Assembly: GCA_934875675.1 (NCBI GenBank)
Contig: CAKXIK010000036.1
Coordinates: 1 to 29,304 of the forward strand
From: an uncultured bacterium
GTDB lineage: Bacteria > Bacillota > Clostridia > Oscillospirales > Acutalibacteraceae
DNA: 29,304 nucleotides
Direction: 5' to 3'
The notes under the pieces were generated by a model, which saw only the letters and a program-made list of their open reading frames with translations, had not been told where the DNA came from and did not search any database. A program made the translations under genes and the position numbers. Positions 8,080 through 17,400 of the stretch are shown here, in pieces (position 1 is the first letter of the stretch; each line of letters opens with the position of its first letter).

Positions 8080-8115
8080 CAAAAAAAGCGAGCCTTCCGA
8101 CAAGCGGAAGACTCG
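8080..8115 (-). terminator. Rho-independent terminator of the UPF0210 operon
   Basis: On the minus strand CGAGTCTTCCG pairs with CGGAAGGCTCG and runs into TTTTTTT. It lies about 30 bases after the UPF0210 stop. Confidence 0.88.
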
Positions 8116-8142
8116 TAAAAATTATCATAGAAGCACGAACAA

Positions 8143-9501
8143 TCAATTTTTTAAGCTTTGCAGCGGAGCAGGAAGTCTGCCGCCGCGGGAAATAAATTTC
8201 GAGGGAGAGTAGGTGTTTACCGGCATTACGGGGCCGCTTCCCAGCAGACCACCAAACGAAAGCTCATCGCCCACCTTTTTCCCGATGGCAGGAATCAGGC
8301 GAACCGCCGTTGTTTTGGAGTTTACCATGCCAATTGCAGCTTCATCGGCGATCACGCCGGAAATCGCATCGGCGGTGATATCGCCGGGGACAACGATCAT
8401 GTCCAGACCTACGGAGCAAACCGCAGTCATTGCCTCCAGTTTTTCGATCGTCAGCGCACCGCAGCGGGCTGCTTCGATCATGCCTTCGTCTTCGCTGACA
8501 GGAATAAACGCACCGGAAAGACCGCCGACGTGTGAGGAGGCCATTACGCCGCCTTTTTTCACGGCATCGTTAAGCAAAGCAAGGCAGGCAGTGGTTCCCG
8601 GAGCGCCGCAGCACTCCAGACCCATTTCCTCCAGAATGCGCGCAACCGAATCGCCAACGGCAGGGGTTGGCGCAAGCGAAAGGTCAACGATGCCGAACGG
8701 AACCGAGAGACGGCGGGCTGCTTCATTGGCAACCAGCTGACCGACGCGGGTAATTTTAAATGCAGTGCGCTTAACGGTTTCGGCAAGCTCCGTAATGTTG
8801 CAGTCGCCAGCTTTGTGAATGGCCGCACTGACGACACCGGGACCCGAAACACCGACGTTGATTACGCAATCCGCTTCACCGGGACCGTGGAATGCACCTG
8901 CCATAAAGGGGTTATCCTCGGGTGCGTTGCAGAATACAACCAGTTTTGCGGCACCGATACAATCACGGTCTGCTGTAATTTCTGCTGTGCGTCGTACAAC
9001 TTTTCCCATCATCGCGATGGCGTCCATGTTCAGCCCGGTTTTGGTGGAACCGATATTCACAGAAGAACACACATGCTCCGTTTCGCTCAATGCCTCGGGA
9101 ATGCTTTGGATCAGCGCGTAATCGCCGGGGCCAAAGCCTTTGTGTACCAGTGCGGAATATCCACCCACGAAATTAACGCCAATCGTCTGCGCAGCACGCT
9201 CCAGTGTCTGCGCAAATTTGACCGGATTTTTGGAAGGGCAAGCCGCTGCAACCATGGCAATCGGTGTAACGGAAATACGCTTGTGCACAATCGGCACCCC
9301 GTATTCAGAGGCAATGTCATCACCGGTTTTTACCAGATTGCTTGCGTAGCGGCAGATTTTGTCGTAAATTTTATTGCAGGCGGCATCAATGTCAGGATCA
9401 ATGCAGTCCAGCAATGAAATACCCATGGTAATGGTTCGCACATCGAGATGTTCTTCCTCAATCATTTTGAGTGTTTCCAGAATATCTTTGGAATTAATCA
9501 T
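8143..9501 (-). CDS. UPF0210 / DUF711 (PFL-like) family protein
   Basis: A 452-residue cytosolic protein of the UPF0210 (DUF711) family, which is structurally related to pyruvate formate-lyase-like barrels but of unproven function. Typical segments are visible: NFVGGYSALVHKGF, SVNIGSTKTGLNMDA, NVGVSGPGVV, CCGAPGTTACLALLND and the C-terminal GLLGSGPVMPVN. Cys-rich stretches are conserved in the family. The start is the ATG at 9501 with AAGGAG 7 bases upstream; an in-frame TTG one codon earlier is unlikely. It follows the ACT-domain gene by 80 bases on the same strand. This pairing is highly conserved across bacteria and archaea, so the ACT protein probably senses a ligand for it. Confidence 0.95.
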   Translation of the reverse strand: MINSKDILETLKMIEEEHLDVRTITMGISLLDCIDPDIDAACNKIYDKICRYASNLVKTGDDIASEYGVPIVHKRISVTPIAMVAAACPSKNPVKFAQTLERAAQTIGVNFVGGYSALVHKGFGPGDYALIQSIPEALSETEHVCSSVNIGSTKTGLNMDAIAMMGKVVRRTAEITADRDCIGAAKLVVFCNAPEDNPFMAGAFHGPGEADCVINVGVSGPGVVSAAIHKAGDCNITELAETVKRTAFKITRVGQLVANEAARRLSVPFGIVDLSLAPTPAVGDSVARILEEMGLECCGAPGTTACLALLNDAVKKGGVMASSHVGGLSGAFIPVSEDEGMIEAARCGALTIEKLEAMTAVCSVGLDMIVVPGDITADAISGVIADEAAIGMVNSKTTAVRLIPAIGKKVGDELSFGGLLGSGPVMPVNTYSPSKFISRGGRLPAPLQSLKN

Positions 9502-9581
9502 CAAAAAGCTCCTTCTGCGGTAACAAAAGACCGCCGATTTGACAGATTACAAAGCCGGTTGGGGCAATGGCTCGCGGTGAA

Positions 9582-9851
9582 TCAGATGCGGTGCATCGAA
9601 TTAAAAATGTCTTCGTGCATCACATGAATATCCAATCCTTTTTCTTTTCCCAGCTCTGTCAAGCGCTCGGAAAAAGTTGCAAATGGGATGGATTCGCTCG
9701 TAAACTCCACCATCATAATCATTGCAAACATATCCTGCAGGATTGATTGTGTCACATCGGTGATGTTCATGTTAGAAGCGGCGCATTCGGCAGAAACCGC
9801 AGCCAGAATGCCAACCATGTCTTTTCCGATTACTGAAATAACTGCGCGCAT
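9582..9851 (-). CDS. ACT domain protein, UPF0237 family
   Basis: An 89-residue protein made of a single ACT domain (RAVISVIGKDMVGILAAV at residues 2-19, then NITDVTQSI and FAMIMMVEF). ACT domains bind amino acids or similar small ligands at dimer interfaces. I chose the ATG at 9851 (MRAVIS) because GGAGGG lies 7 bases upstream; ten more upstream codons are open but would contain that site. It is the first gene of a two-gene operon with UPF0210. A promoter-like sequence lies at 9901-9936, and a small hairpin occurs in the leader. Confidence 0.94.
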   Translation of the reverse strand: MRAVISVIGKDMVGILAAVSAECAASNMNITDVTQSILQDMFAMIMMVEFTSESIPFATFSERLTELGKEKGLDIHVMHEDIFNSMHRI

Positions 9852-9876
9852 GATATTTCCCTCCAACGTAAGTCCC

Positions 9877-9894
9877 TTCAAACGGGAGTTTGAA
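9877..9894. promoter_or_regulatory. Inverted repeat in the ACT-UPF0210 leader
   Basis: TTCAAAC-GGGA-GTTTGAA, a perfect 7-base inverted repeat between the predicted promoter and the ribosome binding site. It could be an operator or an RNA hairpin; nothing decides between them. Confidence 0.35.
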
Positions 9895-9900
9895 AAGTTT

Positions 9901-9936
9901 ATTTTATTATCATATCACAAAGTAACAATTTTTGAA
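9901..9936 (-). promoter_or_regulatory. Promoter region of the ACT-UPF0210 operon
   Basis: Two overlapping candidates on the minus strand: TTGTTA (9923-9928) with TAAAAT (9901-9906) at 16 bases, and TTCAAA (9931-9936) with TATGAT (9909-9914) at 16 bases. Which one is used cannot be told from sequence. Confidence 0.45.
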
Positions 9937-9979
9937 ACAGGCGACCGCATAATTTTTTCATAGCACCGGTGCATTTCTT

Positions 9980-10008
9980 TTGCGATTTTCCCGGGATTAT
10001 GGTATCAT
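9980..10008 (+). promoter_or_regulatory. Predicted sigma-A promoter of the PHP-phosphatase gene
   Basis: TTGCGA (9980-9985), a 17-base spacer, TATCAT (10003-10008). The leader to the ATG at 10146 is about 130 bases and holds no clear structure. Confidence 0.55.
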
Positions 10009-10145
10009 AAAATACAGATTCACACTTCAGCGACCGACCCTCAATTGTTTAATACTGTTTTGTGGGAGGGACTCCGATTTTTCGGAATCGGTTCTGATGC
10101 CAATATATCATGCAGAAGTACAGTAACAGGAAAGGACTGTTTTTT

Positions 10146-10958
10146 ATGGATTCCAGAATTCTATGCGATTGTCATATGCATACCAGCCATTCGTTTGACG
10201 GAAGCAACACCGCCGAGGAAATGGTTGCGCGTGCTGCCGAGCTTCAAATTCCGGTGATCGCACTGACCGATCACTGCGAGGTGAATGAATTCTATTCCAC
10301 CGGCTACTGCAGCTCGGTTCCGATGGCGTGGAAAGCTGCACGGGAGCAGCAGACGCGGCAGAACGGTTCATTGCCGGAGGTGCTGGTGGGAATTGAAATC
10401 GGGCAGCCCGGCACCAATTATGAGCTGGCTGATCGTATTCTGGCTGCACATGAATATGACTTTGTTCTGGCATCGGTTCATAATCTTCTGCATACACCCG
10501 ATTTTTACTTTTTGAGCTACACGGAGGAAAATGCGAAGTTTTTGCTCGGCCATTATTTTGACGAGCTGCTGCATGTGGTGGAATGGGGGCATTTTGATTC
10601 CCTCGCTCATCTGACTTATCCGCTGCGCTACATTACGGGTGAATTTGGAATCCAAATCGATCTGGAGCAGTATTCCCAGAAAATTGATGCGATTCTTTCT
10701 CTGTTGGCACAAAAGGGAAAAGCGCTGGAAATCAATACATCCGGTTTGCGGCAAAAGATCGGTATGACTTTGCCGCATTTGGAGTTAATTAAAAAGTTCC
10801 GCAACTTTGGCGGAAAAAATGTCACCATCGGCGCAGATGCACACTGCACGAAGGATCTTGGCACCGGCATTGCAGAAGGAATCGAGCTTGCAAAGCAGGC
10901 AGGCTTTGCCGCGGTCACCGTCTACCGCCATCGCTGCCCGTGTGAGATTAAAATTTAA
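10146..10958 (+). CDS. PHP-domain phosphatase, HisJ (histidinol-phosphatase)-like
   Basis: A 270-residue cytosolic metal-dependent phosphoesterase of the PHP superfamily. Metal ligands are visible in order: CHMHTSHSFDG near the N-terminus (paired His), LTDHCE, GIEIGQP (Glu), ASVHN (His), EWGHFDSLAH, and IGADAHC near the C-terminus (Asp and His). This is the HisJ layout, and the family removes phosphate from histidinol phosphate in histidine synthesis. No other his gene is nearby, so a different phosphoester substrate is possible and I withhold a symbol. I chose the ATG at 10146 (MDSRIL), after AGGAAAGGA; the frame is open upstream to 10110 without a good ribosome binding site. Confidence 0.88.
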   Translation: MDSRILCDCHMHTSHSFDGSNTAEEMVARAAELQIPVIALTDHCEVNEFYSTGYCSSVPMAWKAAREQQTRQNGSLPEVLVGIEIGQPGTNYELADRILAAHEYDFVLASVHNLLHTPDFYFLSYTEENAKFLLGHYFDELLHVVEWGHFDSLAHLTYPLRYITGEFGIQIDLEQYSQKIDAILSLLAQKGKALEINTSGLRQKIGMTLPHLELIKKFRNFGGKNVTIGADAHCTKDLGTGIAEGIELAKQAGFAAVTVYRHRCPCEIKI

Positions 10959-11117
10959 GCTTGTTTGCAAGAAATCTGCAGAATTTCGGGCTTCGCAACC
11001 GATAGTTGCGGAATTTGAAAACCGGAATTGGTGGCGTACAAGCGGCTCTCCTGATAAAATAATGACAACAGAGATTGATTTTACAGGGGAAAAGGTGATT
11101 GGATGGAGGAGCTTACG

Positions 11118-11951
11118 ATGGATCAGGCAATTGCAAACCGTTTTTATGAATACCGCAAAAAAAGCGGCCTTTCTCAGGAGGAACTTGCGGCAAAGCTCGG
11201 AATCAGCCGTCAGTCTGTTTCTAAATGGGAACGGGGAGAAGCATCTCCCGATACGGCAAACTTGATTCGTCTTGCAAAGCTTTACGGTGTTTCGCTGGAC
11301 GATCTTGTTAATGGGATTACGCTGGAGGAAACGGCTGCACCCGCTCAACCGGAGTGCGAATCCGTGCCGCAGCCGGAGGAGAAATTCCCGCAGGATGTGC
11401 CTTCAGATACCGCTGCGGGGCAGGCCGGCGGAGATGAAAAGCCAAATGTGCACATCAGTTGGAAAGACGGCATCCATGTGGAAGACGAAGATGCAACCGT
11501 TCATATCAGCTGGAAGGATGGTATTCATGTGGAAGACGGCAAGGATACCGTACATGTGGGACGGGGCGGTGTTACCGTTACCGACCGTGCAGACTCGGTT
11601 GAAAAAAACAAAGATAAGGCAAAAAAACATGCGAAAAAGAAGCACTTTGAGTTCCCTACAGATACAATCGTTACGGTCGCGTTTCTCTATTTGGGTTTTG
11701 CACACGGTCTTTGGCATCCGGCCTGGATGTTGTTTTTTCTGATTCCTCTGGTGCATGGGCTGGGAGATGCGATTCGGAAAAGAAAATTTGTCATTTTTCC
11801 GTTTCCGGTTCTTGCAGCCGCAGTTTTTCTTTGCCTTGGATTTTGTTGGGGATTGTGGCATCCGGGCTGGCTTGCATTTTTGCTGATTCCGATTTATTAT
11901 CCGGTTGCAAGCTGGCTTGACCGGGAAATCAGCGGCGAAGAGTACGAATAA
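11118..11951 (+). CDS. Xre-family regulator with a 17-residue repeat and duplicated hydrophobic segments
   Basis: A 277-residue protein. Residues 1-65 form a Cro/C1-type helix-turn-helix (LSQEELAAKLGISRQSVSKWERG at 18-40, then LIRLAKLYGVSLDDLV). A Pro/Glu-rich linker follows. VHISWKDGIHVED occurs twice with a 17-residue period (111-123 and 128-140), plus a weaker third copy. After a Lys-rich stretch come two similar hydrophobic units, FLYLGFAHGLWHPAWMLFFLIPL (cut here as GLWHPAW, 197-203) and GLWHPGW (245-251). They should place the C-terminus in the membrane, so this may be a membrane-tethered regulator. GGAGGAG lies 6 bases before the ATG at 11118; an ATG at 11103 is also in frame. The target genes and signal are unknown. 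Confidence 0.85.
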   Translation: MDQAIANRFYEYRKKSGLSQEELAAKLGISRQSVSKWERGEASPDTANLIRLAKLYGVSLDDLVNGITLEETAAPAQPECESVPQPEEKFPQDVPSDTAAGQAGGDEKPNVHISWKDGIHVEDEDATVHISWKDGIHVEDGKDTVHVGRGGVTVTDRADSVEKNKDKAKKHAKKKHFEFPTDTIVTVAFLYLGFAHGLWHPAWMLFFLIPLVHGLGDAIRKRKFVIFPFPVLAAAVFLCLGFCWGLWHPGWLAFLLIPIYYPVASWLDREISGEEYE

Positions 11952-11962
11952 ACATGATAGAT

Positions 11963-12019
11963 TTCCAGATACAAACCGCCCGTCCTGTTTTTTGCAGGAC
12001 GGGCGGTTTGTATCTGGAA
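11963..12019. terminator. Very long perfect hairpin between convergent genes
   Basis: A perfect 25-base inverted repeat (11963-11987 with 11995-12019) around a 7-base T-rich loop. It sits 12 bases after the Xre gene and before the end of the convergent gene at 12106. The stem holds a GC-rich core (CCGCCCGTCCTG) with A/T runs outside it, so it could terminate both transcripts, although no T tract follows the full stem. Confidence 0.75.
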
Positions 12020-12105
12020 GATGAATTTGTCAAAATCTTTTGCTGCTTTATGAGCAACTCCGATTGTAGTAATTTCCAATCTAAAACGGGAGTTGAAAAG
12101 AAAAA

Positions 12106-12525
12106 TCAGTCTACGGGTGCATAAAAGAAAGTGCTTCCATCCACAATTTTGCACCATGGCTGGCGTTCCAGTACATGAATAATATCGCTGCGCTTAGCGC
12201 TTTTTCCTAATTCCTTGGTAATGTCGGAAATATGAATCAGCTTGTTTGCATTTTGCTGAAAAACCACCAGCAGACGATCCCGCAGATCATCCAGATTGGC
12301 TGCAGCCCTAGGCTTTGCGGCTTTTGCTTTGATGGCAGAAAAACATTCCGGGTGGTTTTTCACATAGAGGACATATATCGTTTTGATGCGGCTGAGCAAG
12401 GTGGAAGAAATACCGGTCAGATCCGGCAGATCTTCAAAAGGGCAATTCCGCAGATCGCGCATCATTTTAAAATTGTGAAGTTCGCAATAGCTGTCGGCAA
12501 AGTAAATTTGTTTGATTTCATCCAT
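12106..12525 (-). CDS. Hypothetical protein, unrecognised
   Basis: A 139-residue soluble protein that I do not recognise. The N-terminal part has a Cys/Phe-rich start and a stretch that reads like a helix-hairpin or helix-turn-helix (DLPDLTGISSTLLSRIKTIY). A basic Ala/Lys linker (residues about 66-76) leads to a C-terminal half resembling a winged-helix layout: helices, then ISDITKELGKSAKRSDIIHVLE, then a closing strand FFYAPVD. A nucleic-acid role is possible but is inference. GGAGAGG lies upstream of the ATG. It is single and convergent with the Xre gene. Confidence 0.65.
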   Translation of the reverse strand: MDEIKQIYFADSYCELHNFKMMRDLRNCPFEDLPDLTGISSTLLSRIKTIYVLYVKNHPECFSAIKAKAAKPRAAANLDDLRDRLLVVFQQNANKLIHISDITKELGKSAKRSDIIHVLERQPWCKIVDGSTFFYAPVD

Positions 12526-12662
12526 GATAGAAAATCCTCTCCTTTGTAGTGACGCAAAATATTATTATACCTTGATTTTTTGAAGGATGCAAGGATTGAT
12601 TTTTGCCATTTTGCTCTGATTTTTCCCAGATGCTTAGGATTTTTTAAAAGAGGCGGATGCCG

Positions 12663-12711
12663 ATAAAAAAACATCTGCACCATCGTCTACCAAAACGATG
12701 GTGCAGATGTT
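12663..12711 (-). terminator. Rho-independent terminator of the surface lyase gene
   Basis: On the minus strand a perfect 17-base stem (12670-12686 with 12695-12711; core ACATCTGCACCATCGT) around an 8-base loop, followed by TTTTTTATC. It lies about 45 bases after the lyase stop codon. Confidence 0.9.
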
Positions 12712-12754
12712 CAGCGTTCACGCCGAATGTTGATAAACTTTCAAAAATAATGAA

Positions 12755-14419
12755 TTATACTTCGTACTTCTGACGCTTTTTCAAAACAAGAGCCGCTGCA
12801 AGCAATGCGAAGAACGCGGTGTTTAACACGATTATCAAAAGATTCGCAGTGCCGTTTTCGCCCGTTGCCGGATTTTCGTCAGATGGTTTGGAGGTGGTAC
12901 CGGAAGAGGAATCAGAGGAAGTGTCGGAAGAGGTGTCAGACGAGCTTCCCGAATTACCCTTGGATTCGAGCACCGCCCATGTGCCAAAGTTGTTCGTTTT
13001 AAATGCCGCAAATCCGTTGGAAACGGTTGTGGATACGGCAGAAAGGGTTCCGTCATTTGCAAGGTATGCCATCTGAATTGTTTTGCCTTGATATGCAGAA
13101 GCAAGCGAAAGCTGTACGGTTACCGTCTGACCGTCTTCCAGTGCGTACTTCTCGCCGTTTTGCATCAGATGGATATCAAATGCCTGCAAAAGCTGCAAGT
13201 TTGTACTGCCGGAAGAAACGGCTTGTTGAATTGCCGAATAGGCCGAGGCTCCGGTACCAATGGGATTGACCACAAGCTGAACATCCAACGGAAGAGTGCC
13301 GTTCGAATCAATGAGGGAAATGCCGGAGGTGCTGTCGGTGCGCAGAGTACGGTTGACCAGTGCAAGCAAGGTGTCGAACGTGGTCTGCGGAATCTGAGCC
13401 TTTTGCGCTTGGGTTAAGGCGAGATATTTTCTGACCGTGACGAGCACCTGATCTGCAGACGGAGCTTCGATTGCATTGGTTTCCTTAACTGCCTGAATCA
13501 CGGCTTCCACCTGCGGATCGGCGGGAATTGCCTTTTCGGTTTCGGAGGCGGCAAACGACAAGGTTGCTGCGCTGCCCAAAGCACGGTTGGTGAGCAGTGT
13601 AATGTCGGCAGCTTCGGCAGACTGAATCGTCACGTTGCCGGTGAGATAATCAATGTATGCGGAAATCGCGACCGAAGAGGTGAAGAGCGTTTTGCCGTTG
13701 TAAGTGACAGAGGTTGCATTACGCACACCAATGCCTTCCAGAGAGCCGTCTTCTTTACAGCCGACAAGGGAAACCTGCTGTGCATCGGTTGTTACGCCAA
13801 GAGCACGGAAGCTGCCGTTCCCGCGGTTGAAGAGGACGATATCATTTGCGTCGGCAGCATAAGAAAGCTGCGCACCTAATGCAGAGGTATTGTCTACCTG
13901 ATTGAGCACGGTAATGGGTGCATTGACGGAGCTGTGTGCTTTCAGGACAATGTTATTGATGCCGAAGAAGAATTTATCCTGATTCGGAACCCTGGTGCCA
14001 ACACAGGTTGCGGTAATTTTGTGGGTTCCTGCTGTAAGATGAACCGAACCCAGTTCTGCTGTATTGCCCGAAGTGATGGCAGCATTGTAGCCGTCAATCG
14101 GATTTCCGTAGTTGACACCATCCACGGAAATCTGATAAGTACCGTAAATGTAGGATTGGGGATGGATGAGGCTGAGGTCGTAATCGTCTTCCTCCGTAAC
14201 GTCAAAGGAATAAGATACGCTGGAACCAACGCCATTTTCTCCGCGGAACAGCGCAATTCCACCGGTCAGTGTTCCCGAGCAGCCATTGCTGTATTCAAAC
14301 GTGGGCTGGAACACCGAGGCGGCAATGCTGTTGCCGGTAACACCGGTGTTCAGCACAGACATAAAGTCGTAGGTTTCAGCCTTTTCGCTGTTGGAAACAT
14401 GAATATACGGACCTTCCAC
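12755..14419 (-). CDS. Surface polysaccharide lyase, C-terminal fragment with NPATG wall anchor
   Basis: C-terminal piece of the giant surface lyase, separated from the preceding frame by one missing base near 14523-14525. In this frame the protein is already coherent upstream of the apparent start, reading GHSLQINRDLTDLYVQF and onward, so there is no real start here. It holds a CBM6-like beta-sandwich ending FFGINNIVLKAH, two or three further extracellular beta-rich and helical domains, then a Ser/Asp/Thr linker (repeated SSDT units). The end is a cell-wall sorting signal: ENPATGENG, a hydrophobic helix, and KKRQKYEV. NPxTG is a known sortase-motif variant in Clostridia. This part places the enzyme on the cell wall. 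No sortase gene lies in the window. Confidence 0.82.
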   Translation of the reverse strand: MEGPYIHVSNSEKAETYDFMSVLNTGVTGNSIAASVFQPTFEYSNGCSGTLTGGIALFRGENGVGSSVSYSFDVTEEDDYDLSLIHPQSYIYGTYQISVDGVNYGNPIDGYNAAITSGNTAELGSVHLTAGTHKITATCVGTRVPNQDKFFFGINNIVLKAHSSVNAPITVLNQVDNTSALGAQLSYAADANDIVLFNRGNGSFRALGVTTDAQQVSLVGCKEDGSLEGIGVRNATSVTYNGKTLFTSSVAISAYIDYLTGNVTIQSAEAADITLLTNRALGSAATLSFAASETEKAIPADPQVEAVIQAVKETNAIEAPSADQVLVTVRKYLALTQAQKAQIPQTTFDTLLALVNRTLRTDSTSGISLIDSNGTLPLDVQLVVNPIGTGASAYSAIQQAVSSGSTNLQLLQAFDIHLMQNGEKYALEDGQTVTVQLSLASAYQGKTIQMAYLANDGTLSAVSTTVSNGFAAFKTNNFGTWAVLESKGNSGSSSDTSSDTSSDSSSGTTSKPSDENPATGENGTANLLIIVLNTAFFALLAAALVLKKRQKYEV

Positions 14420-17400
14420 TTCGGAGCCGACGGTGTAATGGTCGGCGTCAATTTGCAGAGAATCATTGCCGATAAACTGGACATAGAGATCGGTAAGGTC
14501 ACGGTTGATTTGCAGGGAATGACCCAGTTGGCCACCGTTTCACCGCTGACGGCATTTCCGTCAATCTTGAGGGAATCCCATCCGTCCGTGAAAAGGCTCC
14601 AGCTGTAGGTGCGTGCCTCATCGGAATCCAGCTCGTCAAAAAGAACATAATACGGATGGTCAGCGTGATTCAGCATAATCGCATGACGGTCATACTGATT
14701 CAGTACGCCGACGCCATAAGAGTCTGCGGCACTGCCGATGATAGCGCCGTAATTGTTTGTGAGAATATCGGAGGTTAGCTGTCCGCCGCCTTTATACACC
14801 TGTGCGCCGGTAGTGGTATTTTTCACCCAGTCCACCAGAATAGTGTTGTGACCCACCTTATCGCGGAATTGGCGCATGCCGGGTTTGCCGTTGTCAAAGG
14901 TGGAATAACCGGGGTCAGAGGCAAGCCATGAGCCGTTGGTTGCGATCAGGAAGCTGTTCTGGTCAAAATGGTTGTGACCCAGAGGTGTCTGGTTGCTGAT
15001 GAGCGTGAAGAGCGAATCCTGAGCACTCCAACCGGTGCGAAGCGCACCCCAGCCGATTTTTTCCACAATACTGGAATTGTTGATCACGGTTTTAGGCTGT
15101 GTAATGGTCAATGTGTCCGGATCGCAGATGGAAAGGAATTTCTGCGTATTGAGGGTATCGCCGGAACCCGGTTTTGCGTTGCAGAGGTACCATGCGGCAA
15201 GACCGTTGCCATTTTGCGCAAGAGCAGAAACCGTTGCAAAGAAGCCGACTTCGGCATCATGATTGGAAACCGGAGCGTCTGTCAGGGAGCCCGGCGCGCA
15301 GAAGGTAATCAGCCACGGAATCAGCAGATCCTCAAAATATTCATGACGAATCAGCGAATTGTCGCCGGTCACACGGGCAATCTGGTCAAACGCCATCACA
15401 ATGTTTTCAATGGCGTAAGCGGTGTAGCCAAAGCCTTCCTGATTGCCGGATTCATACTTTTCATTCAGGTACCAGTTAAAATAATCCACTGCACAAGTGA
15501 GGTACTTATTAGTAATGCTGCGGTCCACATCACCAAGAATTGCCAGAGCGCCGGTAGCAAGTGCGGAATTTCGCACACCTTGAATATTATGATCTGTTTT
15601 GGTCAGACCATCCTGATAAAGCGGCTCCAGACCAAGCTTAATGATGGCATTGCAGAATTTTTCGCGCTGCGCCTCGGTTAGCTGATCGTAGCACACATCA
15701 TAAACAATGGCAGCGCCCTGTACAATATGTGCGGTATCCAGATTTGTCTTTTGGGTGGGGTAACCGTCCTTAGGATCATGCCACAATTCCCAGCCGCACA
15801 TGGCATCCAGGAACTGAATTGCACTGTCGGAATAGGCGGTGTCTCCGGTCAGCATATATGCCATTGAAAGCACTTCCAGCCGGTTTTGAATACCTCTTCC
15901 CAGCATTGTCCAGAACGGCCATACGCCATATCCGGACGGAGCGGACGGGGAAACGGGCATTTCTGTCGGCGGATTATTAATAGTAATGGTGTAAGTCGAA
16001 CCATATGCACTAAAGTTGGTAGAATACGATTTCTCTGCCATGAGCTTGTTGGCTTCGGCAATAATTGCATCCACAACATCCTTGCCGACCGTGCCGTTGG
16101 CACTCTTTTTGGTGCTTTGAGCCAATGCACGGAGGTTTGCAATATCGTCTGCAGTGAAAAACACTTTGGGGTGGGAAGAAACAACAGAGGAATAATTGCG
16201 GATTTCCGTTTCCGGTGCCGTGTAAGGGGCGATAGAAGCGTCGTCCACGTAAATGACACCCGGATTTCCGCTGTTCTGGTAATAAAGCAGCGTTGCATAA
16301 GCCGCATTTGCCGGAGCGATACCTTCTACGGAAACTTCGCGCCATTCTTTGGTGCGGCTGTTCGTAACGGTTTTCACGTCAATGCGGGAACCGGCTGCAT
16401 TCCAGAACTCCAGATAGATTTCGCCGTATCCCATTTTGCAGTACATATTAGATTTTGCCTGATAATTGACACCGGGCGTTACGGCAACTCCGGAGCTTCG
16501 CAGACCGCAGCCGGTGGAGGAATCGTTAATCAGGTTGCCGGAATAGTTGCCGGAGGTGCTGTACTGATTGGAGAGAAGAACCTCGTCGGATGCAGAAAGC
16601 AAGGTCCAATTGCTTGGCACGCCGGCAGTATTGGTTCCGCCTTCAAAATCAGGATTCAGAATCTGACTGCCGTAAACAACATCGGGAACGAGCCCGAATG
16701 TCAGATCATCCGCGTAAGAAACAGCGGTGGAGCCAACACCCATATAGAATCCAACCGTTGCGCAGGTGGCTCCGGCGGGTGCAGTTCCCTCAATCGTCAC
16801 CAACGTCCATTTACCCACCGTGCTGCAGGTGATATTTGGAACAGGAGGAATTCTGCCGCTGTCGGCAAGTGCGTTTTCCCGGTTGCCGTAAAAGTTCATA
16901 TAAAGGGACACGATGCCGGATTCGTTATAAACCCACGCAGTGGCGCGGTACTTTTTACCCGCCGTTACCTGAACCGGCTCGCTGGCAATTCCCGCGGTGG
17001 CAGAGGTGCTGTCGTCTGTAATTTTTACAGAGGTGGTACCGGTGTAGCCGGTTGTATTATGAACCGTCGTGGTGCTGGATTCAATTTTTCCGGCGGCGTT
17101 GTTCGGCCACACAACCCAGTTATTCGGCAGTCCGCTTGTCTGGAAACCGTTTTCAAATCCGGCGTTTTGCAGCGTTGTGCTGATCGGTGTTTCCGGAATA
17201 TTTTCGGAGGTTTTAATGACGGTAATGTCGTCCACATATGCAATGCATTTGCTGCTTGCGCTGCGGTTCTGATACATCATAATGGTTGCAAATGCTGCGT
17301 TTGACGGTGCTGCAATTGTTTTGGAGGATTGTGCCCATGCATTTGCGCTTGTAGAGCTCACATCTGTAACCGAACCGATTGCACTGCCGTTTTTGTCGTA

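Noticed and set aside
11448..11537. A CRISPR-like or satellite repeat
   Set aside because: The 51-base periodicity is in frame within the Xre regulator and encodes a 17-residue protein repeat with only two good copies.
12462..12683. A 73-codon minus-strand ORF overlapping the 139-residue gene
   Set aside because: It overlaps a better gene with a good ribosome binding site, and its sequence is low in complexity and has no domain.
13934..14608. A 224-codon plus-strand ORF
   Set aside because: Antisense to the lyase C-terminal domains, crossing the frameshift; no recognisable protein.
15886..17304. A 472-codon plus-strand ORF
   Set aside because: Antisense to the carbohydrate-binding modules of the surface lyase, with no ribosome binding site and a Cys/Gly/Asn-rich composition typical of a shadow frame.
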